From Streptomyces sp. NBC_01288 (GTDB lineage: Bacteria > Actinomycetota > Actinomycetes > Streptomycetales > Streptomycetaceae): a stretch of DNA of 64,000 nt. The notes beneath the pieces are model-generated. The model ran no database searches and was not told the origin of the DNA. It saw only the letters and a list, made by a program, of their open reading frames with translations. Position 1 is the stretch's first letter. Every line of letters starts with the position of its first letter. Made by a program: the position numbers and the translations under genes. The stretch is from the NCBI RefSeq assembly GCF_035982055.1, contig NZ_CP108427.1, positions 930,001 through 994,000 on the forward strand, given 5' to 3'. Positions 53,037-61,397 of this stretch are shown piece by piece.

Positions 53037-54458
53037 ATGACGCCCGACCGTTCCGCAGGCCTGGCCGAGTCCGCCCGCGCACTGGCCGCCGGGGAGGTGA
53101 CCGCGCGGGCCCTGACCGAGGAGGCCCTGGCCCGGATCGAGTCGACTCAGGCCTCCCTGAACGCCTTTCGCATCGTACGGAGGGAGGCGGCACTCGCCGA
53201 GGCCGAAGCCGCGGACAAGGAACTGGCCGCCGGAGTCCGCAAACCGCTCCTCGGAGTGCCGGTCGCCGTGAAGGACGACATGGACGTGGCGGGCGAGCCG
53301 ACCGCGTTCGGCTGCCGGGGCGAGTTCCCGCCGGTGGCGGAGGACGGCGAGGCGGTACGACGGCTGCGGGCGGCCGGTGCCGTGATCGTCGGGAAGACCA
53401 ACACCTGCGAGCTCGGGCAGTGGCCGTTCACCGAGGGGCCGGCGTTCGGCGCGACCCGCAATCCGTGGAACTCCCGTCATTCGCCCGGGGGTTCGTCCGG
53501 TGGCTCGGCGGCGGCGGTCGCCGCGGGGCTGGTCCCGGCCGCGCTCGGTTCGGACGGCGCCGGTTCGGTGCGCATCCCGGCCGCCTGGACCCACCTCATC
53601 GGCGTCAAGCCGCAGCGCGGCCGTATCTCGACCTGGCCGCGCGGCGAGTCCTTCCAGGGCATCACGGTCAACGGCACCCTCGCCCGTACGGTCGCCGACG
53701 CGGCCCTGCTCCTGGACGCGGCGAGCGGCAATCACGCACGGGACCCGCACCAGCCGCCCCCGCTCACCCTGTCGGACGCGGTGGGCCGCGAACCCGGCCG
53801 ACTGCGCATCGCGCTCTCCCTGAAGCCGCCGTTCACCGCGCTGCCCGCCCGGCTGCAACCGGAGGTACGGGCCCGGGTCCTCGAACTCGCCGAGACACTG
53901 GCCCAGTTGGGCCACACGGTCGTAGAGGACGATCCGCCGTACGGACAGATCGGGTTGACCTTCCTCCCCCGCGCCACCGCCGGGATCGCCGAGCGGGTCC
54001 GCGAGGCACCGCACCCCGAACTCCTCGACCCCCGCACTCTGGAGGCCGCGCGCCTGGGCCGACGGCTCGGCGGGGCCGCGCTGCGGGCGGCGCGGCGCGC
54101 GGAGGCCACCCTGCACGACCGGTTCGGGGCGTTCTTCGGGAGGTACGACCTGGTGCTCGCGCCGACAACTGCCGCTCCTCCGCCCCTCGTCGGCGCGATG
54201 CTCGACTTGGGCGGTCTGGCCACCGACCGCGCGATGGTCGCCGCCTGCCCCTACGCCTGGCCGTGGAACATCCTCGGCTGGCCCGGCGTCAACGTCCCCG
54301 CGGGCTTCGTGGCGGGCGGACTCCCGGTCGGCGCCCAGCTGTTGGGCCCGTCGAACAGTGAGCCCCTTCTGCTGTCCCTCGCGGCGCAGTTGGAGGCGGA
54401 CCTGCGCTGGCACGAGCGGTGGCCGGAGCCGATCGCCGCCGAAACCCCGGCGGCATAG
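53037..54458 (+). CDS. Amidase (amidase signature family)
   Basis: A 473-residue enzyme. The Ser-cisSer-Lys triad is intact: Lys in GVPVAVKDDMD, cis-Ser and nucleophile Ser in HSPGGSSGGSAAAVAAGLVPAALGSDGAGSVRIPA-like region (about residues 145-180). It would hydrolyse an amide to acid and ammonia. The GGAGGTG site precedes the ATG. It is followed by the NfeD/flotillin genes but they are on a separate predicted promoter. Confidence 0.92.
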   Translation: MTPDRSAGLAESARALAAGEVTARALTEEALARIESTQASLNAFRIVRREAALAEAEAADKELAAGVRKPLLGVPVAVKDDMDVAGEPTAFGCRGEFPPVAEDGEAVRRLRAAGAVIVGKTNTCELGQWPFTEGPAFGATRNPWNSRHSPGGSSGGSAAAVAAGLVPAALGSDGAGSVRIPAAWTHLIGVKPQRGRISTWPRGESFQGITVNGTLARTVADAALLLDAASGNHARDPHQPPPLTLSDAVGREPGRLRIALSLKPPFTALPARLQPEVRARVLELAETLAQLGHTVVEDDPPYGQIGLTFLPRATAGIAERVREAPHPELLDPRTLEAARLGRRLGGAALRAARRAEATLHDRFGAFFGRYDLVLAPTTAAPPPLVGAMLDLGGLATDRAMVAACPYAWPWNILGWPGVNVPAGFVAGGLPVGAQLLGPSNSEPLLLSLAAQLEADLRWHERWPEPIAAETPAA

Positions 54459-54484
54459 GCGGGTTGGGCCCGTACCCTGTGACC

Positions 54485-54703
54485 ATGCAGGATGCGTCGA
54501 TGGTCGGGCTGATGGGGCGGGTCACCGGGACGGTCGGGCCCGGGCTCGTCGGCGAGGTGATCGTCCGGGTGCGCGGCGGCGCCGAGCACTTCCTCGCGTA
54601 CGCCGCCACGGGCACGGACCGGATCGCGCCGGGGACCGTGGTGATGGTGGTGGAGTACCTGCCACCGAGGACGGTCTACGTCACGCAGGCATACGACAGT
54701 TGA
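54485..54703 (+). CDS. Short NfeD-like OB-fold protein
   Basis: A 72-residue protein with a pattern of alternating beta strands (LVGEVIVRVRGGAEHFLAYA, GTVVMVVEYLPPRTVYVT) like the soluble OB-fold C-terminal domain of NfeD proteins. The serine protease domain and membrane helices of full-length NfeD are absent. TACCCT six bases before the ATG (leaderless pattern) supports the start. It sits 143 bp upstream of a flotillin gene, the standard NfeD-flotillin pairing that organises membrane microdomains. Confidence 0.75.
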   Translation: MQDASMVGLMGRVTGTVGPGLVGEVIVRVRGGAEHFLAYAATGTDRIAPGTVVMVVEYLPPRTVYVTQAYDS

Positions 54704-54846
54704 GCTACCTCCTTCGCAGGTGAGAGCGTTTCAGGTGCGTATGCGTCAAGATTGCAACAAGGATCCGTCAGCGTCTGTACCCCGGTGTCGCGCAGGCGCA
54801 CACTCCCTTCGTTCGGTGCCGAAAGGGCACCATCAAAAGGGGGCGT

Positions 54847-56328
54847 ATGCCGATGGTCATCGGCGTCGTAGCGGGGGTGGCGGTTCTCGCCGTTCTCGTA
54901 CTGATCGGTCTGTTCAAGTCGATGTGGCGGGTCGCGGAGCCCAACGAGGCACTCATCATCTCGGGTTCCAAGCACCGCACCGAAGGCCTTGAAGAGGGCA
55001 TGGGGTTCCGCATCGTCACGGGGCGCGGCACGCTGGTGCTGCCCGGTGTGCAGGCGGTGCGCAAGATCTCGCTGGACCTCAACGAGACCGAGCTGCACGT
55101 GGATTGTGTGACCACGCAGGGCATTCCGCTCAAGGTGCGGGGCGTGGTCATCTTCAAGGTGGGCGACGACTTCGTGTCGATCGCCAACGCGGGTCGGCGT
55201 TTCCTCGACCAGCAGAAGATGATGTCGGAGCGGGTGCACAACGTGTTCGCCGGTCATCTCCGGTCCATCGTGGGCGGGTTGACGGTCGAGGACATGATCC
55301 GCGACCGGGAGAAGCTGACGGGGCAGACCCGTGCCGCGTGCGGTACGGAGATGGAGAAACTGGGTCTGATCGTGGACTCGCTGCAGATCCACGAGATCGA
55401 GGACCCGACCGGGTACATCAAGAACCTCGCGATGCCGCACGCGGCGGCCGTGCAGCGGGACGCGCGCATCGCGCAGGCCGAGGCCAACCGGCTGGCCACC
55501 GAGGCCGAACAGAAGGCCGCGGCACGGATGTCGGAGGCCACCCGGGACAGCGAGATCCTCCAGGCCGGCTACCAGGCCGAGCGCGACAAGGCGGGGGCGA
55601 AGGCCCGACAGGCCGGACCCCTCGCGGACGCCGCAGCCCGGCAGGACGTCGTCGTGCAGGAGACCCGGATCGCCGAACTCGACGCCCTGCGCCGGGAACA
55701 GCAGCTCCAGGCGGACGTCCGCAAGCCCGCGGACGCCCAGGCGTACGAGACCCGGGCCCGCGCCGAGGCCGAGCGCGACGCACGGATCTCCGCGGCTCAA
55801 GCCAAGGCCAAGGAGACCGAGTTGGCGGCCACGGCCGAGGCGAGCCGGATCAAGACGGCCGCGCTCGCCGAGGCCGAGGCGACCCAGGCACGCGGTGCCG
55901 CCGCAGCGACGGCGACCAGGGCGACCGGTGAGGCCGAGGCCGCCGCCGCGCAGGCGAAGGGTCTCGCCGCCGCCGAGGCGACCCGGGCCCAGGGTCTCGC
56001 CGAGGCGGAGGCCATCAAGGCGCGGGCAGCCGCTCTCGCCGAGAACCAGGAAGCGGTGGTCGCGCAGCAACTGGCCGAGAACTGGCCGGAGATCGTGAAG
56101 GCCGGCGCGTCCGCGTTCGGCAGCATCGACAACATGGTGGTCCTCAACGGGGCCGACGGCATGGCGGAGATGCTCGCCAAGGCGCTCACCATGGGCGGCA
56201 CGGGCCTCGGTCTGGCCCGCCAGCTGCTCTCCTCGATGAACCAGAACGGACAGACCCCGAACGGGACTTCGGCCCTGAACGGAGTCACGGCACCGCCGTC
56301 GCAGAAGGTGCCGGTGGAGAAGGAGTAG
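54847..56328 (+). CDS. Flotillin-like SPFH-domain membrane protein
   Basis: A 493-residue protein: an N-terminal hydrophobic helix (residues 1-25), the SPFH/Band 7 domain (VAEPNEALIISG, NVFAGHLRSIVGGLTVEDMI), and a long coiled coil of Glu-Ala repeats from about 200 to 400 (AEAEATQARGAAAAT). The C-terminus is Ser/Asn/Pro rich. It scaffolds lipid domains in the cytoplasmic membrane with the preceding NfeD-like protein. AT-rich, somewhat atypical 5' region. A hairpin follows the stop. Confidence 0.93.
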   Translation: MPMVIGVVAGVAVLAVLVLIGLFKSMWRVAEPNEALIISGSKHRTEGLEEGMGFRIVTGRGTLVLPGVQAVRKISLDLNETELHVDCVTTQGIPLKVRGVVIFKVGDDFVSIANAGRRFLDQQKMMSERVHNVFAGHLRSIVGGLTVEDMIRDREKLTGQTRAACGTEMEKLGLIVDSLQIHEIEDPTGYIKNLAMPHAAAVQRDARIAQAEANRLATEAEQKAAARMSEATRDSEILQAGYQAERDKAGAKARQAGPLADAAARQDVVVQETRIAELDALRREQQLQADVRKPADAQAYETRARAEAERDARISAAQAKAKETELAATAEASRIKTAALAEAEATQARGAAAATATRATGEAEAAAAQAKGLAAAEATRAQGLAEAEAIKARAAALAENQEAVVAQQLAENWPEIVKAGASAFGSIDNMVVLNGADGMAEMLAKALTMGGTGLGLARQLLSSMNQNGQTPNGTSALNGVTAPPSQKVPVEKE

Positions 56329-56360
56329 TGGTGATCGTCTGACGGGCGCCCGGCGTCCGG

Positions 56361-56396
56361 GGTCACGGAGGCACGTTCTAAGGTGCCTCCGTGACC
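56361..56396 (+). promoter_or_regulatory. Perfect 14-bp inverted repeat over a leaderless start codon
   Basis: GGTCACGGAGGCAC (56361-56374) and GTGCCTCCGTGACC (56383-56396) are perfectly complementary with an 8-bp centre. The GTG at 56391, which I take as the start of the PemK/MazF-like gene, lies inside the right arm. TAAGGT (56379-56384) in the centre is six bases before it, the leaderless -10 pattern. The repeat could be an operator over the promoter, a terminator for the flotillin gene, or both. Confidence 0.75.
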
Positions 56397-56837
56397 GCCT
56401 TTACCGATGAGAACGTTCCGGGCCGCTTCGGCCCCTCCGCCACCACCGAGGCCGACCCGCGCGAGGTCGGCAAGGTCCGTACCGAGTACTCCCCCGCGCA
56501 CGACGGCGACCCCGACCCCGGTGAAATCGTCTGGACCTGGGTGCCCTTTGAAGAGAACGACGGCCGGGGCAAGGACCGCCCGGTCCTCGTCGTGGCCCGC
56601 GAGCCCGGCGGAACCGTGCTCGCCGTCCAGCTCTCCAGCAAGCGCCACGACGGCGACCGCGAGTGGGTGGCGATCGGCAGCGGCCCGTGGGACAAGTCCG
56701 GCCGCGACTCGTGGGTCGACGTGGACCGCGTCCTGCGCCTGCACGAGGACGGCATGCGCCGGGAGGCCTGCGCGATCGACCAGATGCGCTTCAACCTCGT
56801 CCGGCACCGGCTGCACGAGCGCTACGGCTGGACCTGA
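56391..56837 (+). CDS. Orphan PemK/MazF-like protein
   Basis: A 148-residue protein. KVRTEYSPAHDGDPDPGEIVWTWVPFEENDGRGKDRPVLVVARE-like beginning followed by VLAVQLSSK and VDVDRVLRLHED strands fits the PemK-like/MazF-like fold, whose members are sequence-specific ribonuclease toxins. The usual antitoxin gene is not adjacent: the upstream gene is a flotillin and the downstream gene runs the other way. It could be a silent toxin, a toxin with a distant antitoxin or a protein of other use. The start overlaps a large inverted repeat. Confidence 0.78.
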   Translation: MTAFTDENVPGRFGPSATTEADPREVGKVRTEYSPAHDGDPDPGEIVWTWVPFEENDGRGKDRPVLVVAREPGGTVLAVQLSSKRHDGDREWVAIGSGPWDKSGRDSWVDVDRVLRLHEDGMRREACAIDQMRFNLVRHRLHERYGWT

Positions 56838-56841
56838 TCCG

Positions 56842-57666
56842 CTACCGCTGGAGCTGACGCTCCGGAAACGTCCGTGCGAAGGCGTCCAGGACCGTGGCAC
56901 CCGGTGTGCGGTCCAGGACGCCGAACACCACGTGCTCGAAGGCCGCGGCGAACCGTCCGCCCGGCCCGAGCAGCGTGTGGAACGCGCCCGCGACCTGCGC
57001 CGGGTCGTTCCGGAACACCCCGCAACCCCAGGCACCCAGGACCAGCCGCCGGTAGCCGTGCAGGGCTGCTGTCTCCAGCACCCGCTCCGCCCGTACGGCG
57101 ATGGCGTGCGGCAGCTCGGCCGCGCGCTCGGGTGCCGTGTGCAGGACGACCCCGGCGTTCGGTGCGGCGGCGGTCAGGAATCCGGCCGTGTACGGCTCGT
57201 CCAGGAGCCGGCCCTTGTCGTCGCGGAAGACGGGGACGGCCGGTGAGTGGATGACGCGGTCCGTGTAGAACGGGTCGCGGTGGGCGCGGTGATGGTCGTA
57301 GAAACCGCGGGCCTCAAGCAGGCACGTGTACAGCGCGGAGGCGCGGCACAGGGCCTCTTCCTGGGCCTGCGCGCCGTTGAGGAAGCCGCCGCCGGGGTTG
57401 CGGGCGGAGGCGAAGTTCAGGACGGCGACCGGGCCGGTCAGGCGCCGGGCGGCCTCCAGGCTGCTCTCGCCGGTGACCTCGACGAGCGTCTTCGCAGGTG
57501 AGAGCGGCGGTATCCGCACCGGTTCCGGTCCGTACAGGCGTGTGCCCGCGCGGGCCGCGTCGGTCTCGGCGGCGATGGACACCTCGCGTCCGTCCGCCGT
57601 GCGGTAGCCCCCGGCAGCGACGATCTGCTCGGTCTGCTGCGCGATGCCGCGCAGGCGCGCGCTCAT
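56842..57666 (-). CDS. TIGR02452/microbial PARG-like macrodomain protein
   Basis: A 274-residue protein with the microbial poly(ADP-ribose) glycohydrolase catalytic loop: NFASARNPGGGFLNGAQAQEEALCRAS, i.e. GGG followed by QEE. The macro-type core continues with GAWGCGVFRNDPAQVAGAF, a phosphate-binding loop. It would remove ADP-ribose from proteins or nucleic acids. It converges with the MazF-like gene (4 bp apart). The ATG overlaps the stop of a small upstream frame (ATGA), so translation may be coupled. Confidence 0.85.
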   Translation of the reverse strand: MSARLRGIAQQTEQIVAAGGYRTADGREVSIAAETDAARAGTRLYGPEPVRIPPLSPAKTLVEVTGESSLEAARRLTGPVAVLNFASARNPGGGFLNGAQAQEEALCRASALYTCLLEARGFYDHHRAHRDPFYTDRVIHSPAVPVFRDDKGRLLDEPYTAGFLTAAAPNAGVVLHTAPERAAELPHAIAVRAERVLETAALHGYRRLVLGAWGCGVFRNDPAQVAGAFHTLLGPGGRFAAAFEHVVFGVLDRTPGATVLDAFARTFPERQLQR

Positions 57667-57749
57667 GGCATAACCCCCGTGTACGCCATGAGCGCGCGCC
57701 CCGCGATCTCCCCCGTGTTCTCCCCCGTGTTCTCCCCCGTCGTGCTCAT
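57663..57749 (-). CDS. Possible 28-codon leader frame coupled to the PARG-like gene
   Basis: The frame reads MSTTGENTGENTGEIAGRAL and ends at a TGA that overlaps the PARG-like ATG. The TGEN motif is repeated because the underlying DNA is a 12-bp tandem repeat. A CAGGAT box six bases before the ATG resembles a weak leaderless -10. A real peptide is unproven; the overlap alone may only serve reinitiation. Confidence 0.35.
   Translation of the reverse strand: MSTTGENTGENTGEIAGRALMAYTGVMP
57708..57743. repeat. 12-bp tandem repeat
   Basis: CTCCCCCGTGTT occurs twice (57708-57719, 57720-57731) followed by a third copy with two changes (57732-57743). It lies in the small frame upstream of the PARG-like gene and could vary in number by slippage, each unit adding four codons. 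Confidence 0.8.
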
Positions 57750-57958
57750 ACCTGCATCCTGAGCGATGCTGGTCGTGCGGTGCAACGGAGTTTCCGGGCC
57801 CCGCGAACAGCCGGCGAACCGGAGATTACCGATCCCGAACGTGGCAATACGCACCCTTGTGCGACCAGCCGCGAGGGTCTTGGGTGGTACGAGTGTGCCG
57901 ACCCGGGCCCAACAGAAACCGGGCCGGTGGCATGGTGGAATCTCAGGAGGATCCCGAC

Positions 57959-59269
57959 ATGTCCGATACGGCAAGTGACTGTAGCGACTGTACGGAGCCC
58001 CGTACCGCGGTCACCGAACCCGAGGTGGAAGCCCTGGTCAGGGGCATCTGCTTCAAGACCGGTCCGCCCCGAACGCTCGGGGTCGAAGTGGAATGGCTCG
58101 TCCACGAGCTGCGCCTGCCGCAGCTCCCCGTGACACCCGAACGACTCGAAGCGGCCTACGCCGCCTTGAGGACCGTGCCTCTGAGGTCGGCGCTCACCGT
58201 CGAGCCCGGCGGCCAGCTGGAACTCAGCTCGTCGCCCGCCGCCTCCCTGATGGAGTGCATCGGTTCCGTCTCCGAAGACCTGGACGCCGTCCGCGCGGTG
58301 CTGCGCCGCGACGGCCTGGGGCTGGTCGGTGTCGGCCACGATCCCTGGCACCCGCCGCGCCGGTTCCTGCACGAGCCGCGCTACGACGCCATGGAGCGCT
58401 GCCTCGACCGCACCGGCCCCGCCGGGCGCCGCATGATGTGCACCTCGGCGTCCGTGCAGGTGTGTCTGGACGCCGGTTACGAGGAGCCGGGTCCGCTCGG
58501 CCTCGGGCGGCGCTGGTGGCTGGCGCACCAGCTGGGCGCGGTTCTGGTGGCCGCGTTCGCCAACTCCCCGCTGGTCGGCCGCAGCCCCACCGGCTGGCGC
58601 TCCACCCGGCAGCTGATCTGGATGGAGATCGGCCCCGGCCGGGCGGGCGGTCCGACCCTGGACGCGCAGCCGCGCGACGCCTGGACCGATCACGTCCTGG
58701 ACTCGCCGGTGATGTGCATACGGCAGGACAGCGGCCCGTGGGAGGTCCCGGAGGAGCTGACGTTCCGGGAGTGGATCAGGTCGGGGGCGCCCAGGCCGCC
58801 GACCCGTGAGGATCTCGACTACCACGTTTCGACGCTGTTCCCGCCGGTCAGACCGCGCGGTCATCTCGAACTGCGCATGATCGACGCGCAGCCCGGGGAC
58901 GACGGCTGGATCGTGCCGCTGGCCGTGACGACCGCGCTGTTCGACGACCCCGAGGCCGCCGAGACCGCGTACCGGGCCGTGAAGCCGCTGGCCGAACGGT
59001 CCCAGGGACTGCCCGCGCCGCACAATCCGCTGTGGATCGACGCGGCCCGCTACGGGCTGTCCGACCCGGAGCTGCACGAGGTCGCCCTCGTCTGCTTCGC
59101 GGCGGCCCTGGAGGCCCTGCCCCGGCTCGGCGCCACCGCCGGGGTCACGGACGCCGTCCGCGCGTACTTCGACCGCTATGTCGTCCGGGGCCGCTGCCCC
59201 GCCGACGATCTGCTCGACCGCGTGCGTGGCACGGACAGCCGCCCGCACGGGAAGGACATCCGCACATGA
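57959..59269 (+). CDS. egtA: Ergothioneine biosynthesis EgtA, glutamate-cysteine ligase
   Basis: A 436-residue glutamate-cysteine ligase, joining glutamate and cysteine for EgtB. The fold family motifs are LGVEVEWLVHELRLP, the EPGGQLELSSSPAAS nucleotide region and a VQVCLD/RMMCTSASVQV core. It opens the egt operon. The ATG at 57959 follows AGGAGG; an earlier frame start is out of family. The four following genes overlap by 1-4 bp. Confidence 0.93.
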   Translation: MSDTASDCSDCTEPRTAVTEPEVEALVRGICFKTGPPRTLGVEVEWLVHELRLPQLPVTPERLEAAYAALRTVPLRSALTVEPGGQLELSSSPAASLMECIGSVSEDLDAVRAVLRRDGLGLVGVGHDPWHPPRRFLHEPRYDAMERCLDRTGPAGRRMMCTSASVQVCLDAGYEEPGPLGLGRRWWLAHQLGAVLVAAFANSPLVGRSPTGWRSTRQLIWMEIGPGRAGGPTLDAQPRDAWTDHVLDSPVMCIRQDSGPWEVPEELTFREWIRSGAPRPPTREDLDYHVSTLFPPVRPRGHLELRMIDAQPGDDGWIVPLAVTTALFDDPEAAETAYRAVKPLAERSQGLPAPHNPLWIDAARYGLSDPELHEVALVCFAAALEALPRLGATAGVTDAVRAYFDRYVVRGRCPADDLLDRVRGTDSRPHGKDIRT

Positions 59270-60618
59270 CCGACGCCGACATCGCCGCCGACACCGGCGC
59301 CGACACCTCCGCTGACATCGATATCGAGGCGCTCAGGCAACGGGCGTTGACCACCCTCACCACGGCCCGGGACCGCACGACGCTCCTCACGAGCTGTGTG
59401 GACGAGCCCGAACTCACCGCCCAGGTCTCGCCGTTGATGTCCCCGCTGGTCTGGGACCTCGCGCACATCGGCAACCAGGAAGAACTGTGGCTGCTGCGGG
59501 CCGTCGGCGGCCGGGACGCGATGCGGCCCGACATCGACGGCCTCTACGACGCGTTCGAGCACCCGCGTTCCGAACGCCCCTCGCTGCCGCTGCTGCCGCC
59601 CGCGGAGGCCCGGCAGTACGCGGCCGAGGTGCGCGGCCGGGTGACGGACGTGCTGGAGAGCCACGCCTTCCGCGGGACCCGGCTCACCGACATGGGCTTC
59701 GCCTTCGGGATGGTCGCCCAGCACGAACAGCAGCACGACGAAACGATGTTGATCACCCATCAGCTCCGCACGGGCCCGCAGGCGTTGACCGCCCCGGACC
59801 CGGAGCCGGTCCCGCTGTTCACCGGCCCGTCCGAAGTCCTCGTCCCCGGGGGCCCGTTCACGATGGGCACCTCCACCGAGCCATGGGCGCTGGACAACGA
59901 ACGGCCCGCGCACCGGCGGGAGGTGGCCCCGTTCCACATCGACACGACTCCGGTGACGAACGGCGCGTATCTGGCGTTCATCGAGGACGGCGGCTACGAC
60001 GACCCGCGCTGGTGGACGAAGGAGGGCTGGGCGCACGTCCGCCGCAGCTCCCTCACGGCGCCGGAGTTCTGGCGTCGGGAGGCGGGCCAGTGGCTGCGGC
60101 GCCGGTTCGGCGTGACGGAGGCCGTACCCCCGAACGAGCCGGTGGTGCACGTCTGTTGGTACGAGGCCGACGCCTACGCCCGCTGGGCCGGACGCCGGCT
60201 GCCCACCGAGGCCGAGTGGGAGAAGGCGGCCCGCCACGACCCGACGGCCGACCGCTCTATGCGCTACCCGTGGGGCGACGCCGACCCGGCACCCGAGCAC
60301 GCCAACCTGGGCCAACGCCACCTGCGCCCGGCCCCCGCCGGCAGCTACCCGGCGGGCGAATCACCCCTGGGCGTACGCCAGTTGATCGGTGACGTGTGGG
60401 AGTGGACGTCGAGCGACTTCCTGCCGTACCCGGGGTTCAAGGCGTTCCCGTACAAGGAGTACTCGGAGGTGTTCTTCGGCCCGGAGTACAAGGTGCTGCG
60501 GGGCGGTTCGTTCGCCGTGGACGAGGTGGCCTGCCGGGGTACGTTCCGCAACTGGGACTATCCGATCCGGCGGCAGATCTTCTCCGGCTTCCGTACGGCC
60601 CGCTCGGGGGCCGTCTGA
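59266..60618 (+). CDS. egtB: EgtB, iron-dependent sulfoxide synthase
   Basis: A 450-residue protein with an N-terminal DinB_2 domain and C-terminal FGE-sulfatase domain. The iron site is His67 (DLAHIGNQEE), His153 and His157 in AQHEQQHDET. The FGE part has WYEADAYARWAGRRLPTEAEWEKAARH and DVWEWTSSDFLPYPGF. It couples gamma-glutamylcysteine to hercynine using O2. ATGA overlap with egtA. No TTA codon problem seen. Confidence 0.96.
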   Translation: MTDADIAADTGADTSADIDIEALRQRALTTLTTARDRTTLLTSCVDEPELTAQVSPLMSPLVWDLAHIGNQEELWLLRAVGGRDAMRPDIDGLYDAFEHPRSERPSLPLLPPAEARQYAAEVRGRVTDVLESHAFRGTRLTDMGFAFGMVAQHEQQHDETMLITHQLRTGPQALTAPDPEPVPLFTGPSEVLVPGGPFTMGTSTEPWALDNERPAHRREVAPFHIDTTPVTNGAYLAFIEDGGYDDPRWWTKEGWAHVRRSSLTAPEFWRREAGQWLRRRFGVTEAVPPNEPVVHVCWYEADAYARWAGRRLPTEAEWEKAARHDPTADRSMRYPWGDADPAPEHANLGQRHLRPAPAGSYPAGESPLGVRQLIGDVWEWTSSDFLPYPGFKAFPYKEYSEVFFGPEYKVLRGGSFAVDEVACRGTFRNWDYPIRRQIFSGFRTARSGAV

Positions 60619-61397
60619 TGTGCCGTCACCTGGCGTACCTGGGACCCGAGGAACCGCTGGGCCGGCTCCTCGTGGACCCGGAGCACAGCCTGTACCGCCA
60701 GTCCTGGGAACCGCGTCGGCAGAAGCACGGAACGGTCAACGCCGATGGTTTCGGGGTGGGTTGGTACGCCGAGGGCGACCCGGTGCCGGGCCGCTACCGG
60801 CGGGCCGTCCCCATCTGGGGCGACCAGTCCTTCGCCGACCTGGCCCGTGTGGTCCGCTCGGGGGCACTGCTGGCCGCCGTACGGGACGCGACGTTCGCGG
60901 GTGCGGACGGGGAGGCCGCGGCGGCACCGTTCGCCGCGGGCCCCTGGCTGTTCAGCCACAACGGCGCCGTCACCGGCTGGCCGCAGACACTCGCCGCGCT
61001 CGCCCAACGCCTGCCCCCGGTGGACCTGTTGTCGCTCGATGCCCGCTGCGACTCGGCGTTCGTCTGGGCCCTGGTCCTCAACCGGCTCCGGGCGGGCGAC
61101 GAGGAGGGCCAGGCACTGGCCGACACGGTGGTGGAGGTCGCGGCAGCCGCCCCCGGCTCCCGCCTCAACCTCCTTCTCACCGACGGCGAGACGATCGCCG
61201 CCACGGCCTGGGGCGACACCCTCTGGTACCTCGCGGAGCCCGGCCGCCGCACGGTCGTGGCCTCCGAGCCGTACGACGACGACCCGCACTGGCAGGAGGC
61301 CCCCGACCGCACCTTGCTCACCGCGACCCGCACCGAGGTCCTCCTGACCCCCCTGAAAGATCTGGCACCCGCACCTTCGAAGGAGCCCCGCACGTGA
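60618..61397 (+). CDS. egtC: EgtC, gamma-glutamyl hercynylcysteine sulfoxide amidohydrolase
   Basis: A 259-residue class II glutamine-amidotransferase-like hydrolase. The start MCRHLAYLGPEEPLG exposes Cys2 as the nucleophile after Met removal, followed by ADGFGVGWYAEG and FSHNGAVTGWPQTL. It removes the glutamyl group from the EgtB product. The start shares a base with the egtB stop (TGATG). Confidence 0.95.
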   Translation: MCRHLAYLGPEEPLGRLLVDPEHSLYRQSWEPRRQKHGTVNADGFGVGWYAEGDPVPGRYRRAVPIWGDQSFADLARVVRSGALLAAVRDATFAGADGEAAAAPFAAGPWLFSHNGAVTGWPQTLAALAQRLPPVDLLSLDARCDSAFVWALVLNRLRAGDEEGQALADTVVEVAAAAPGSRLNLLLTDGETIAATAWGDTLWYLAEPGRRTVVASEPYDDDPHWQEAPDRTLLTATRTEVLLTPLKDLAPAPSKEPRT

